Shown here one piece after another: positions 1 through 9,186 of a DNA stretch of 64,000 nt. Each line of letters starts with the position of its first letter. Position 1 is the first letter of the stretch. A model generated the notes under the pieces. It ran no database searches and was not told the origin of the DNA. It was given only the letters and a program-made list of their open reading frames with translations. The stretch comes from JADJYF01 sp965278995 (GTDB taxonomy: Bacteria > Pseudomonadota > Gammaproteobacteria > Ga0077536), in contig OZ257136.1 of NCBI GenBank assembly GCA_965278995.1, positions 3,162,001 to 3,226,000 of the forward strand. Direction: 5' to 3'. Position numbers and translations under genes: made by a program.

Positions 1-1
1 C

Positions 2-1171
2 CGGCCGTATGTCGCGTCGTCGTTTCTGTCCGTGGCAATCTCCGAAGTTTTCGGCACAGCTCTTGGTGGCCGATCCAAAGACCGCCCGGAACTGGCCGCC
101 AAAGCGATCCCTTTTGAAGTACGCATTCCTGTCCTGCCCAGCCGTGCTGGCGAACAGCTGATCCGCGATCTATTCGAGCCCATAGGTTATACCGTTGCGG
201 CGGAACGTATCCCACTTGATCCGAACTTTCCAGATTGGGGGGCTAGCCGCTACTACTCAGTGATGCTGACTGGAAGTCAGCGACTGCAAGATCTCCTCAG
301 CCATATCAATGTGCTGGTTCCGGTTCTCGACAACGAGAAGCACTATTGGGTAGGGGACGATGAGATCGAGAAGTTGCTGCGGCGGGGTGGAATCTGGCTA
401 CCCGTCCACCCTGCGAAAGAGCAGATTGCGCGGCGGTATCTCAAGCACCGCAAGAGCCTGGCACAACAGGCCATCGAGCGTCTTGATACCGACGACGAAG
501 TAGAAAACGACACGAATGGTGCGGCGCCCCACAAAGCCCCAGGACGCGAGGAGTCGCTCGAGACCAGGATCAGTCTCAATCTACATCGCATCGCCCACGT
601 CGCCGCCACAGTTCGAGAGATGGGTGCCAAATCCGTGATCGACCTCGGCTGCGGTGAGGGCAAACTGATACGCGAACTAATGAAGCAGCGGCAGCTGGAG
701 CGCATCGTCGGAATGGACGTATCGCTCCGCTCACTGGAAATCACGCGAGACCGCCTGCGCCTGGATGAACTCACCCCGGCATTTCGAGATCGAGTGAAGT
801 TGATGCATGGGTCGCTGATGTATCGTGACCGCCGCCTGACGGGGTTCGACCTGGCGACAGTGATTGAGGTAATCGAACACCTGGATGTCGCCCGGCTGCG
901 CGCGTTTGAACGCGTTCTGTTTGAGCACGCACGCCCAAAAGCAGCGCTCATTACGACTCCGAATGCGGATTACAACATCAGATTCGAGATGCTATCGGCC
1001 GGGGTGTTCCGGCATCCCGATCACCGTTTCGAATGGACGCGCGCCGAATTCGGCCAATGGGCTGCCGGAATCGGTTCGCGGTTCGGTTACGAGGTTCGCT
1101 TTGATGGGATTGGCGAAGTCGATGAGGCGCTAGGTGCCCCAACCCAGATGGCCCTCTTCGAGGTTCGCTGA
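2..1171 (+). CDS. hen1: Hen1, 3'-terminal RNA ribose 2'-O-methyltransferase (5' end outside window)
   Basis: The frame is open to the left edge: the first codons read RPYVASSFLSVAIS, typical of the Hen1 N-terminal domain, so the GTG at 32 is not the real start and the gene is only cut by the window. The visible part is the end of the N-terminal ligase-activating domain, then a SAM-dependent methyltransferase with the motif VIDLGCGEG, the metal-site signature EVIEH, and the histidine-rich FRHPDHRFEW. Bacterial Hen1 puts a 2'-O-methyl group on the 3'-terminal ribose at RNA break sites before sealing, so the repaired RNA resists the same ribotoxin. The pnkp gene starts 3 bp downstream, forming the usual two-gene RNA repair operon. 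Family assignment is very secure. Confidence 0.95.
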   Translation, partial: RPYVASSFLSVAISEVFGTALGGRSKDRPELAAKAIPFEVRIPVLPSRAGEQLIRDLFEPIGYTVAAERIPLDPNFPDWGASRYYSVMLTGSQRLQDLLSHINVLVPVLDNEKHYWVGDDEIEKLLRRGGIWLPVHPAKEQIARRYLKHRKSLAQQAIERLDTDDEVENDTNGAAPHKAPGREESLETRISLNLHRIAHVAATVREMGAKSVIDLGCGEGKLIRELMKQRQLERIVGMDVSLRSLEITRDRLRLDELTPAFRDRVKLMHGSLMYRDRRLTGFDLATVIEVIEHLDVARLRAFERVLFEHARPKAALITTPNADYNIRFEMLSAGVFRHPDHRFEWTRAEFGQWAAGIGSRFGYEVRFDGIGEVDEALGAPTQMALFEVR

Positions 1172-1174
1172 CCG

Positions 1175-3727
1175 ATGGAAATTAAAATTCCGGAGTTGGC
1201 ACTGGTTGTCCTGGTGGGTCCTTCTGGTTCGGGCAAATCGACATTCGCCAGGAACTACTTCAGGCCGACCGAGATCGTTTCGTCCGATTTCTGCAGGGGT
1301 CTGGTTTCCGACGATGAAAATGACCAAGCGGCAACGAAGGACGCGTTCGAGGTACTTCACTTCATCGCCGCCAAGCGGCTCCGAGCAGGCAAGCTGACGG
1401 TGGTTGACGCCACCAACGTTCAGCCCGAAGCCCGCAAGCCCCTGGTGGCTCTGGCCCGTGAGTATCACTGCCTACCTGTGGCACTGGTGCTCGACATTCC
1501 TGAGCGCATTTGCCGCGAACGTAATCAAGGTCGAACCGATCGCAATTTCGGCGAACACGTCATTCGCAACCAGTGCAGCCAGCTGCGGAAATCGATGCGG
1601 AACCTCGAGCGCGAGGGCTTTCGCCACGTAACTGTCCTCAAATCGCCAGACGAGCTCGTCGGGCTGACTATTCGACGCGACCCACTCTGGAATAACAAAA
1701 AGCATGAGAGCGGTCCATTCGATGTCATTGGCGACATTCACGGGTGTCTGGACGAGACGCTTGAGCTGCTCACGCAACTCGGTTATGAGGTCGCGACCCT
1801 GGACGGGCGCTATGCCGTAAACCATCGCGGGGGCCGCAAGATTGTTTTTGCCGGCGATCTTGTTGATCGCGGCCCCGATACACCCGGCGTAATTCGACTG
1901 GTTATGGATACCATCGCTTCCGGCGCCGCGTTTTGTGTTGCGGGAAATCATGACGTGAAGCTCTCTCGTGCTTTACGCGGACGCGATGTCAAGCTCACCC
2001 ACGGTCTCGCTGAGTCCATGGTGCAACTTAAGGAGGAAACGGACGAGTTCCGGAAACTCGCCGCTGACTTCCTGGATGGGCTCGTCAGTCACTATGTTTT
2101 CGATGGCGGCAAGTTGGTCGTGGCCCATGCCGGACTTCGTGAGGAGATGCAGGGCCGCGGTTCGGGCGCTGTCCGACAATTTTCGATGTACGGTGAAACA
2201 ACCGGGGAGACAGACGAATATGGTCTGCCGGTTCGGTATAACTGGGCTGCTGATTATCGGGGCCGAGCGATGGTGGCTTACGGGCATACGCCCGTGCCGG
2301 AAGCGGAATGGATTAACAACACGATCTGCCTCGACACAGGATGTGTGTTCGGCGGGAAACTAACGGCGCTGCGGTATCCAGAACGCGAACTTGTCTCTGT
2401 GCCAGCTGCTCGCACGTACTACGAACCGCTGCGTCCCCTTCAGGCTGAAAAGGTTACGACACTTTCCGCCCAACAAGAATTGGACGATCTCCTCGATCTC
2501 GATGACGTCTCCGGAAAACGGCTTATCGAAACGAAGCTACATCGCACTGTTACGATCCGGGAAGAAAACGCGATTGCTGCTCTGGAAGTAATGAGCCGTT
2601 TCGCAGCAAACCCCAAATGGCTCATTTATCTCCCGCCGACGATGTCACCGAGCGAGACCAGCTCCAAAGACGCTTATCTCGAGTATCCGAGCGATGCGCT
2701 GGAATACTTCCGCAAAAATGGCGTCGAGACGGTCGTGTGCGAGGAGAAGCACATGGGTTCCAGAGCTGTCGTCGTCATCTGCAGAAACGAGGAGGCAGCA
2801 CGCACGCGGTTCGGGATTGAGAGTGAGGGAACCGGAATTGTCTATACACGCACAGGCCGGCGATTCTTCAATGATAGTGGTCTCGAGAACGCGATACTGA
2901 GCCGTCTCGCGACTGCGTTGAAAAGTGTCTCATTCTGGGAGAAATTTCAAACCGAATGGTTTTGCTTTGATTGTGAGTTGATGCCCTGGTCGGTCAAAGC
3001 CGAGGATTTGCTGCGAACCCAGTATGCACCTACCGGTGCGGCCGCTGGTGCTGCAGTGGATTTTGCAAGTAGTGTTCTTAGGCAGTCAGCCGAGCGGGGC
3101 CTCGATATTGGAGAACTCGTTCAGTCATTTGATATTCGATCTGACCTTGTCCACCGATACATCGACGCTTACCGGCACTATTGCTGGCCTGTCAAAGGCA
3201 TTGACGATATTAAGCTGGCGCCGTTCCACATCATGGCGACCGAGGGAATTGCTCACGCGGACAAGACGCACCTTTGGCACATGGAGACATTGGCCGAGTT
3301 GTGTAAGGCTGATCCCCAGTTGCTCCTTGCTACGCCGTTCCGAACCGCAAGACTTGACGACGAGCACGCCACAGGTGACGTCATTCGCTGGTGGGAAAGC
3401 ATGACTGCACAGGGCGGAGAAGGCATGGTAATAAAACCGCTTGATTTCATCGCCTATGCGAAACGCGGGCTTGTGCAGCCGGCTATCAAGTGCCGAGGCC
3501 CCGAATACTTGCGGATTATCTACGGCCCAGAGTACTCACGACCAGAACATTTGGAACGCCTGCGGGAGCGAGGATTATCCACGAAGCGAAGCATGGCGCT
3601 TCGCGAATTCGCGCTAGGGATCGAATCATTGGAACGCTTCGTAAAGCGGGAGCCGCTACGGCGGGTCCACGAATGCGTGTTTGGCGTACTTGCGCTGGAA
3701 AGTGAACCGGTTGATCCGCGATTGTAG
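1175..3727 (+). CDS. pnkp: Pnkp, polynucleotide kinase / 2',3'-phosphatase / RNA ligase
   Basis: A full-length 850-aa three-domain RNA end-healing and sealing enzyme. The kinase has the P-loop GPSGSGKST at residues 15-23 (K21, S22) and D38. The metallophosphatase has D187-x-H189, GDLVDRGPD at 227-235 and GNHD at 257-260. The ligase/adenylyltransferase has motif I EKHMGSR with K525 as nucleotide acceptor and EGMVIKP further on. The domain order and residue numbers match the clostridial enzyme as I remember it. In the known pathway Pnkp heals 2',3'-cyclic phosphate and 5'-OH ends made by ribotoxins and, together with Hen1, seals them. The ATG lies 3 bp after hen1, so translation is probably coupled. 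All key residues are intact. Confidence 0.96.
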   Translation: MEIKIPELALVVLVGPSGSGKSTFARNYFRPTEIVSSDFCRGLVSDDENDQAATKDAFEVLHFIAAKRLRAGKLTVVDATNVQPEARKPLVALAREYHCLPVALVLDIPERICRERNQGRTDRNFGEHVIRNQCSQLRKSMRNLEREGFRHVTVLKSPDELVGLTIRRDPLWNNKKHESGPFDVIGDIHGCLDETLELLTQLGYEVATLDGRYAVNHRGGRKIVFAGDLVDRGPDTPGVIRLVMDTIASGAAFCVAGNHDVKLSRALRGRDVKLTHGLAESMVQLKEETDEFRKLAADFLDGLVSHYVFDGGKLVVAHAGLREEMQGRGSGAVRQFSMYGETTGETDEYGLPVRYNWAADYRGRAMVAYGHTPVPEAEWINNTICLDTGCVFGGKLTALRYPERELVSVPAARTYYEPLRPLQAEKVTTLSAQQELDDLLDLDDVSGKRLIETKLHRTVTIREENAIAALEVMSRFAANPKWLIYLPPTMSPSETSSKDAYLEYPSDALEYFRKNGVETVVCEEKHMGSRAVVVICRNEEAARTRFGIESEGTGIVYTRTGRRFFNDSGLENAILSRLATALKSVSFWEKFQTEWFCFDCELMPWSVKAEDLLRTQYAPTGAAAGAAVDFASSVLRQSAERGLDIGELVQSFDIRSDLVHRYIDAYRHYCWPVKGIDDIKLAPFHIMATEGIAHADKTHLWHMETLAELCKADPQLLLATPFRTARLDDEHATGDVIRWWESMTAQGGEGMVIKPLDFIAYAKRGLVQPAIKCRGPEYLRIIYGPEYSRPEHLERLRERGLSTKRSMALREFALGIESLERFVKREPLRRVHECVFGVLALESEPVDPRL

Positions 3728-3891
3728 AGACTACTGGCATCCGTCGATTTTTTCGAAGGCGTTCTCAATCGTCGAACCCGCCAGAAATCGATGGGCTACC
3801 AGTGAACGTCGCACCGCTTGTAGTTCGCTCCCAGCCCGAAATCTATCTTGAGTGCCTGGACCTAATATGATACATGTACTTCTAAAGGTTC

Positions 3892-4257
3892 ATGGCGGCC
3901 TTCAATGGTATGGGCGAGCAAAAGATCCCGCTCGTGTTCTTTCGCACCAAGGCAGGTGCGGAGCCAGTGCTCGATTGGCTCAAGAGATTAACCGCAGCTG
4001 ACCGCCGGGAAGTTGGGCGCGACCTGATGCGGGCGCAGTGGCGCTGGCCTGTCGGCATGCCGTTATGCCGGCCGATGAGCCATGGGCTATGGGAAGTACG
4101 GAGCAACCTCAATAGCAACCGCATCGCCCGCGTCCTGTTCTGCATCCACGACGGCCAGATAGTAGCCCTGCACGGGTTCATCAAGAAAACGCCGAAGACG
4201 TCGCCGGACGATTTAGAGCTGGCGAGAAAGCGAATGAAAGAGGTCACAAGTTCATGA
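3892..4257 (+). CDS. HigB/RelE-like toxin (phage Gp49-like family)
   Basis: A 121-aa protein of the Gp49-like/HigB fold (PF05973 type), with the family pattern of a short basic protein containing LWEVRSNL, RIARVLFCIHDGQIVALHGFIKKT and a C-terminal helix of charged residues. Family members are ribosome-dependent or free mRNA interferases inhibited by a following HTH antitoxin. The toxin-first order and the ATGA overlap with the next gene fit a HigBA module. A TAATAT hexamer (3863-3868) and the palindrome TACATGTA (3871-3878) lie upstream and may be the promoter and operator. AAAGG at 3884-3888 is only 3 bp from the ATG; a second ATG at 3910 is possible. Toxicity is inferred from the family, not shown. 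Confidence 0.85.
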   Translation: MAAFNGMGEQKIPLVFFRTKAGAEPVLDWLKRLTAADRREVGRDLMRAQWRWPVGMPLCRPMSHGLWEVRSNLNSNRIARVLFCIHDGQIVALHGFIKKTPKTSPDDLELARKRMKEVTSS

Positions 4258-4541
4258 GCAAGAAACGGACTCCCCATATCGGGAGCACCCTCGACGATTT
4301 TCTCAAAGATGAAGGCATCTTGGAGGAAGCACAAACACAAGCTATCAAGGAGGTGGTCGCTTGGCAGCTGGCTGAAGCTATGAAAGCGCGGGGCGTTTCC
4401 AAGGCCGCTATGGCTAAGTTGCTGCACACGAGCCGGACACAGGTCAATCGGCTGCTCGACCCGAATAGCGACGTCACTTTATCTAGTCTGCAGCGAGCTG
4501 CGGAGCTGGTTGGTCGACAAGTACGATTAGAACTGGTTTGA
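4254..4541 (+). CDS. HigA-like XRE-family antitoxin
   Basis: A 95-aa protein whose C-terminal half is a helix-turn-helix of the Cro/CI (XRE) type: ARGVSKAAMAKLLHTSRTQVNRLLDP, split here only by family reading, then a final VRLELV strand. The N-terminal half, with GSTLDDFLKDEG, is the usual toxin-binding extension of HigA2-type antitoxins. The start ATG overlaps the toxin stop codon as ATGA, which supports both starts and translational coupling. It would neutralise the upstream toxin and repress the shared promoter. Confidence 0.87.
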   Translation: MSKKRTPHIGSTLDDFLKDEGILEEAQTQAIKEVVAWQLAEAMKARGVSKAAMAKLLHTSRTQVNRLLDPNSDVTLSSLQRAAELVGRQVRLELV

Positions 4542-4962
4542 AGAGACGGTTATTACCCGGATAGTTGCCCCTGTGGTCCAAAAGCCATACTTCGACCTTC
4601 TGATTGGACGACGTCAATCAGGATGGCGTCGAACGACAGTCATCTTGGCCGGTTGGATGGGGATGATTGTCGCTGGTTAGTGGCTCACGGCTGATGCTCC
4701 TGGGTCTGGTTGTCGTTGGATGATTGTCGTCGGCGCTCAGGATAGTTGATGCCGGCCACCCATGCGTTGCACGTCGCGGCGCGTTGAGCCGCCAATACGA
4801 ACCAGAGACCTCGCCTCGCCGGACGCCGCCACCGCCGAGCCATTGGCGGGCTGCATTTTGCGCCAAGCAGCAATACGTGCATGAACGCGTGCCCAACGGC
4901 CGCCACGATCCCGCGAGGCGCTTGCATATGCCTTCATAGGCTGCAGGAGTGAGAAATGCGGG
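4542..4962. other. Non-coding gap of about 420 bp
   Basis: No convincing gene is seen here. The stretch separates the rightward HigBA pair from the leftward end of the 1293-aa gene. It contains the phrase GGATGATTGTCG twice (near 4660 and 4718), which may be a remnant of a duplicated sequence. I see no terminator with a clear T-run. Confidence 0.5.
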
Positions 4963-7900
4963 CTAAGCTTCTCGGCCCTGGCTTCTTTTCTGGATCGCGA
5001 CAAGTTCCTGATAGTCGGGCGTGCCGATGGAATGACCGATAAGCCACGCCAGCCCATGTTCCTGCATCGATCTCGAACGGACTTTTGCTTGCCGCACAAT
5101 CCTCCCAACGATTTCCCGCTGATCCTCGACGCGGCCCTTCGACATGGATTCGAACGCCCAACTGGCTATGCGCATGACTTTCAAGTCATCAGAGCATTCC
5201 TGCATCACCAGATCTAGGAACTCGGCGACAACCTTGCAGTTGGATGAGAGATCCGACGTAGGTCCTCCAACGGCTTCAAGCAGCCGACGCAACTCATCGG
5301 TAACGTCAAAGCCACTATTGCGGGCCTGATGAAGCAGAGCCCCCGGTTCTAATGAGGTATACGAATGGCCGCCTAGCGACAGCGCATTTATCGCCTCGAA
5401 GTATTTCTCGTTCGAAAGATTTCCTTCGTGTCTCGCCACCATTAGCACCGGCTGCAGCCACGTCGATGATGTTCCGAAAGCAGCGCTCGACCAATTCCGT
5501 ATCCCCATATCATCCGAAAGCAGCAACAGACCGCTGCCATCCGCCGCAATCACCGGATCACTCGCGACCTCCCCCATCATTTCCACGATGGCATGCGCCT
5601 CGGCGGATAATTCCTGCTTCGGCATCGCGGTAACCACAGCAACATTCGCGTACGCCCAAGCTCGTTCTGCCTCATTCTGCTCGGCGGCCGTCTTCAACAT
5701 CTCTTCGGTGTAGTCCTGCATGACAAGCTGCCCGTCCCGCCATGAGACGAACCCCATCGTCTTCCCGACCTCGAGTGCCGACTCAATCGCTCGTGAAGCC
5801 AGGAGATCAAGAATCGATTGCGGAGTGTGAAGTGGGCCGCAAACAGACACAACCGCATCACCGACGCCTAAGTGGCGTACTACCGATAGTGTAATTGCAT
5901 CTAACACGCATCCCTTTCGTTCGCGCGTCCTGAGAAGCTTCAGCGCCTCTTCACGTTCTTGATGCACGCCATGACAGACCTGAAAGGGCGTGTTGACGCT
6001 CGGCAACCCAGCCCAAGCTTGGAGAGGGTCACGACCCATGTTAGCCGCGACGAACGCCAGGGGCACGCGTGTGGAACGATAGTTCTCTAGCAACGCCTGA
6101 TCGAACTCAGCCCGCTGCTTGGTGATAGCCCGCATCTCCTCCAAGGGGTCCGAAGCGGTCGCATCGAACGTGAACTTCATCATCCCTTTTGCGCTCGGGA
6201 ATCGTTCGTTGAACTGGTTAATGGAGCGATGGAATGCGTCGATATAGACAGGCTTAATATCGATAACTGTGACGGGCTTTGCGCCTATGCGTTCTTGAAG
6301 AAGGAACGAGTCGCCAACCTTCTTGCCGATCAACAGTTTCGCGAGATCACTTTCCAAACCCAATCGCTCGTCCTCAAAAAACCTATGCGAACGGTTTTCG
6401 AGGCGATATACGCTCTGGCCATCTTCGCCCATTAGAATAACGACAGTGTTTTCCGCGACCGCGCTGTTCTCCGGTAGCACGGGAGCGATATGATCATTCA
6501 GCAGAATTATTCCCTGATACGTCAGATGCGCGCTGGCTTTATCCCAGTTGTCCATCAGGACCGAATAGCCGTATTCCAGGCCGCGCGCGGCACTCCCGTA
6601 CCGACAGGCGATTGCCGCGAGCCGTATGCGCGTCATCGCGGACCCTTCGACCGCGGCGAAATCGAGAGTCGAGATGAGCGCCGCTATGTCTTTATCCCGT
6701 CCGCTCCTCTGCCAGGTTCCGATGCGGGCCAGTATCATTGATCCGTCGTTCGGCCATTCTTTCAAATACGCGCCGACTTTTTGCTCTGCATCCCGGTTCC
6801 CAGTGTTGAGCGCGAGGATCGCGCGTGCCCTCTGCACCCATTCGATCTTTTGCAGTCGGACCGAGACCGCATCTAACGTTTCCTGGGCTGTAACCCAAAA
6901 ATGTCCGTTGATCGCGGAAGCGACCAACAGTCGAAGCGCTTCATTGTCGTAGTTCGTGGTGACGTGTCCCTTTAAGAGGGTAACGATAGTGTCGTGACGG
7001 TCGAGCCGCTGTGCCTCGAAGCTCAGCAGCAGCCGGGACGACATCCTTGAATTATCGTCGATGGTTGCAACTGCCGCATCCAGAGCTTTTGATGCGGCTT
7101 CATTGTCTCCAGCGAGGTAGTAAGTCCGAATCAGTACTCCTGCGACAAGCATGTCGCAGGGGGCCGCCAACACTTCCTTGCGTGCGGTCTCTATCGCAAG
7201 ATCTTTCTCATTGCGAACAATGTGCGCATGGCACCTTGCGGCGATGATTCCAAATTTCACGTAGTCGGCGGTCTCACTCGCATCAAATCCATCGATCAGT
7301 TTTAGCGCGTCGTCCGGTTTACCCGTGTCGGCGAGAGCCGTCGCGCGCATTGGCACCGCTTCCGGATTTGAAGGACTCTCAGGGATCAGTTCCAGAACTT
7401 TGGGCAGGTCATTCTGGCCGTACGCCAGAATGGCACGCTGGAAGCGGAGGTTTTCATCATCCGGACGCTGGGCTATGGCAGCGTCGAGAATCTGGATTGC
7501 CTTCGGAATGTCGTCAACGAAGCGAAGAGCCAGCGAGGCATTGTTGGCGAGATAGGGCGGAATCCGGAAGCCGTTTTGGATCGCATCAAGCGCTTCGTCC
7601 GCGAGCGTCTTTACCGCCGTCTCGAGTTCTTCCTGAGTGACAACCCGGACGGGCGCGCCGGCCAGTACGTCCCGATCATTCTTCGATAGGTCTTCGAGTA
7701 CGGATTCCGCTGCCATTATGCGGAGATGGCGGGACGCCGGATGTTTCTTCGCCGCTTGCCGCACCAAAGGCAGCCAGCCCATATCTTCTCTGAATCTCAG
7801 AAACGTGACGTGCGCGATCAGAACGTCTTCGCTTTCGAGCAGTGCAGCCGGAATATCATTCAGCGGTGTCTGACAGGCACGATCGTGCATTCGCGCTTGT

Positions 7901-8844
7901 ATGAGCGTACTTGCCGCGTCCGCGTTCCCTGGATTGCTCTGGATTACTTCAAGGGCAATTTCTACGGCCATCGCATAATGACTGGTCAGCAAGTAACCCT
8001 TCGCGCGATTCTGTTTCGCCTTCTTGTGTTCTGGGCATTCCTCGAAGGCGTCCAGCAGCAAATATCCGGCCGCCGCATAGTCTTCCTTCTTTGCCTTCAC
8101 AGCCGCGAAGGCGACAAGCAGCCGGTAACGCTCAGATCGACTAGCCGTCGCCCACGCGGTTGTCCTGATTTTTTCCAACTGCGTAAGGGCAGTCTGCACA
8201 TGGCCATCGTTGACCAAATCGAAGTACGCGCTAATCTGGCCATGAAGAGGCGTGTTCTCGTGGCCCGCATCGACCGTGAGATCCGTTGGCTGCGGAGCGG
8301 CCTGAATGCTACTCTTGAAGTGATCGATTGCTTGCTGAAGCGTCGCTTCGAGCTTTTCGAAAGCCCTCTCTGCATATGGGTTATATGTTGGGTCAAACGC
8401 GCTAAATGCGTCTTTGTACTTCGACGCACGTTCTTCGATGTCGTCCCAGCCCCAGACTACGACTGTTACTGGCCAGGCGGTCTTGGATAGCTCATCGGTA
8501 ATCGCGCGGGCGACGGTCTGGATTGCCTGATCGCGCGGCGCCGTGGTCGCGAGAATGAATTCTTTCAGGTTCGGTTTGAAATTTCTCGCCTTCCCAACTT
8601 CATCGCGAAGTTCCTTTTCAGTGACCTGCACGTGCAACTTCTTCTTGCACTGGACGCCAACGAGCTGCGTCACGTCCCGCTTCCGGTAACCGTAGACATC
8701 GACTCCGTTCTGGGGCTGTCCCGATCGCCCGTTACACGTGGTATTGGGATCATCAAGGACGCAAGCCATCAGCACCGTCATGCTTCTTTCGAAGCTTTGC
8801 CAGTCCTTCGGCTTCGGAATTGAGACGTTCGCAAGTGACGACAC
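4963..8844 (-). CDS. Mrr-like nuclease - TPR - GreA/B-C - PIN conflict protein
   Basis: A 1293-aa protein. Residues about 1-180 form a restriction-endonuclease-like domain with the Mrr-type signature GVD (D49) followed by V-Q65-C-K67. About 200-780 is helical and repeat-rich with TPR character. About 795-866 resembles the GreA/GreB C-terminal domain (LLIGKKVGDSFLL and a following strand). About 970-1130 looks like a PIN-type RNase domain, with CVLDAITLSVV and LLLSDDMGIRNW as candidate acidic sites. The GTG start is supported by CGGGAG about 7 bp upstream. I recall TPR-GreAB-C-PIN proteins being described as parts of prokaryotic conflict systems; the added N-terminal nuclease gives two effector-type domains. 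The GHKL ATPase gene lies upstream on the same strand. Domain reading is by eye; the function in defence is inference. Confidence 0.75.
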   Translation of the reverse strand: MSSLANVSIPKPKDWQSFERSMTVLMACVLDDPNTTCNGRSGQPQNGVDVYGYRKRDVTQLVGVQCKKKLHVQVTEKELRDEVGKARNFKPNLKEFILATTAPRDQAIQTVARAITDELSKTAWPVTVVVWGWDDIEERASKYKDAFSAFDPTYNPYAERAFEKLEATLQQAIDHFKSSIQAAPQPTDLTVDAGHENTPLHGQISAYFDLVNDGHVQTALTQLEKIRTTAWATASRSERYRLLVAFAAVKAKKEDYAAAGYLLLDAFEECPEHKKAKQNRAKGYLLTSHYAMAVEIALEVIQSNPGNADAASTLIQARMHDRACQTPLNDIPAALLESEDVLIAHVTFLRFREDMGWLPLVRQAAKKHPASRHLRIMAAESVLEDLSKNDRDVLAGAPVRVVTQEELETAVKTLADEALDAIQNGFRIPPYLANNASLALRFVDDIPKAIQILDAAIAQRPDDENLRFQRAILAYGQNDLPKVLELIPESPSNPEAVPMRATALADTGKPDDALKLIDGFDASETADYVKFGIIAARCHAHIVRNEKDLAIETARKEVLAAPCDMLVAGVLIRTYYLAGDNEAASKALDAAVATIDDNSRMSSRLLLSFEAQRLDRHDTIVTLLKGHVTTNYDNEALRLLVASAINGHFWVTAQETLDAVSVRLQKIEWVQRARAILALNTGNRDAEQKVGAYLKEWPNDGSMILARIGTWQRSGRDKDIAALISTLDFAAVEGSAMTRIRLAAIACRYGSAARGLEYGYSVLMDNWDKASAHLTYQGIILLNDHIAPVLPENSAVAENTVVILMGEDGQSVYRLENRSHRFFEDERLGLESDLAKLLIGKKVGDSFLLQERIGAKPVTVIDIKPVYIDAFHRSINQFNERFPSAKGMMKFTFDATASDPLEEMRAITKQRAEFDQALLENYRSTRVPLAFVAANMGRDPLQAWAGLPSVNTPFQVCHGVHQEREEALKLLRTRERKGCVLDAITLSVVRHLGVGDAVVSVCGPLHTPQSILDLLASRAIESALEVGKTMGFVSWRDGQLVMQDYTEEMLKTAAEQNEAERAWAYANVAVVTAMPKQELSAEAHAIVEMMGEVASDPVIAADGSGLLLLSDDMGIRNWSSAAFGTSSTWLQPVLMVARHEGNLSNEKYFEAINALSLGGHSYTSLEPGALLHQARNSGFDVTDELRRLLEAVGGPTSDLSSNCKVVAEFLDLVMQECSDDLKVMRIASWAFESMSKGRVEDQREIVGRIVRQAKVRSRSMQEHGLAWLIGHSIGTPDYQELVAIQKRSQGREA

Positions 8845-9186
8845 TACGGCTCCCGAAATGAACTCTGATTCCTTAGCACGGAAACCTTGCCTGTTTTTCT
8901 AAATGGGGGCTTAGCCCGAATCTCTCGCCGTAAATTAGCGTGCACTGGCTGTGGGAAGACAAAACTTGTTTGCGATAACAAGATATGATCCGCCAGTGGA
9001 GGTAACCGACAAGCGCACAGTTTAACGCCGAGTAGTTGGCATTATTATAGGCAGATCATCGTCGGGCGGTTGCCGCGTTTGACGGCGGGACGGTCAGCAA
9101 ACAAACGTGGTGAAGCAACAGAAATTAGCATTAGCAGGATCGGCCCGATATCCGTGATTAGCCCGCATCCCGCAAGTGATCGCTGG
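8845..9186. other. Non-coding gap of 342 bp, likely promoter of the 1293-aa gene
   Basis: No gene is visible. The gap sits between two same-strand genes and is long enough for an independent promoter reading leftward. It contains an inverted repeat CTTGTT/AACAAG with a 6-bp spacer at 8965-8982, about 120 bp upstream of the GTG start, which could be an operator. This is only a suggestion. Confidence 0.4.

Noticed and set aside
343..951. Long leftward open frame opposite hen1
   Set aside because: Serine/arginine-rich text without any family pattern; it is the antisense shadow of a clear methyltransferase gene.
7726..8490. 254-codon rightward open frame within the 1293-aa gene
   Set aside because: No motif and no ribosome site; the opposite strand has a coherent protein over the whole length.
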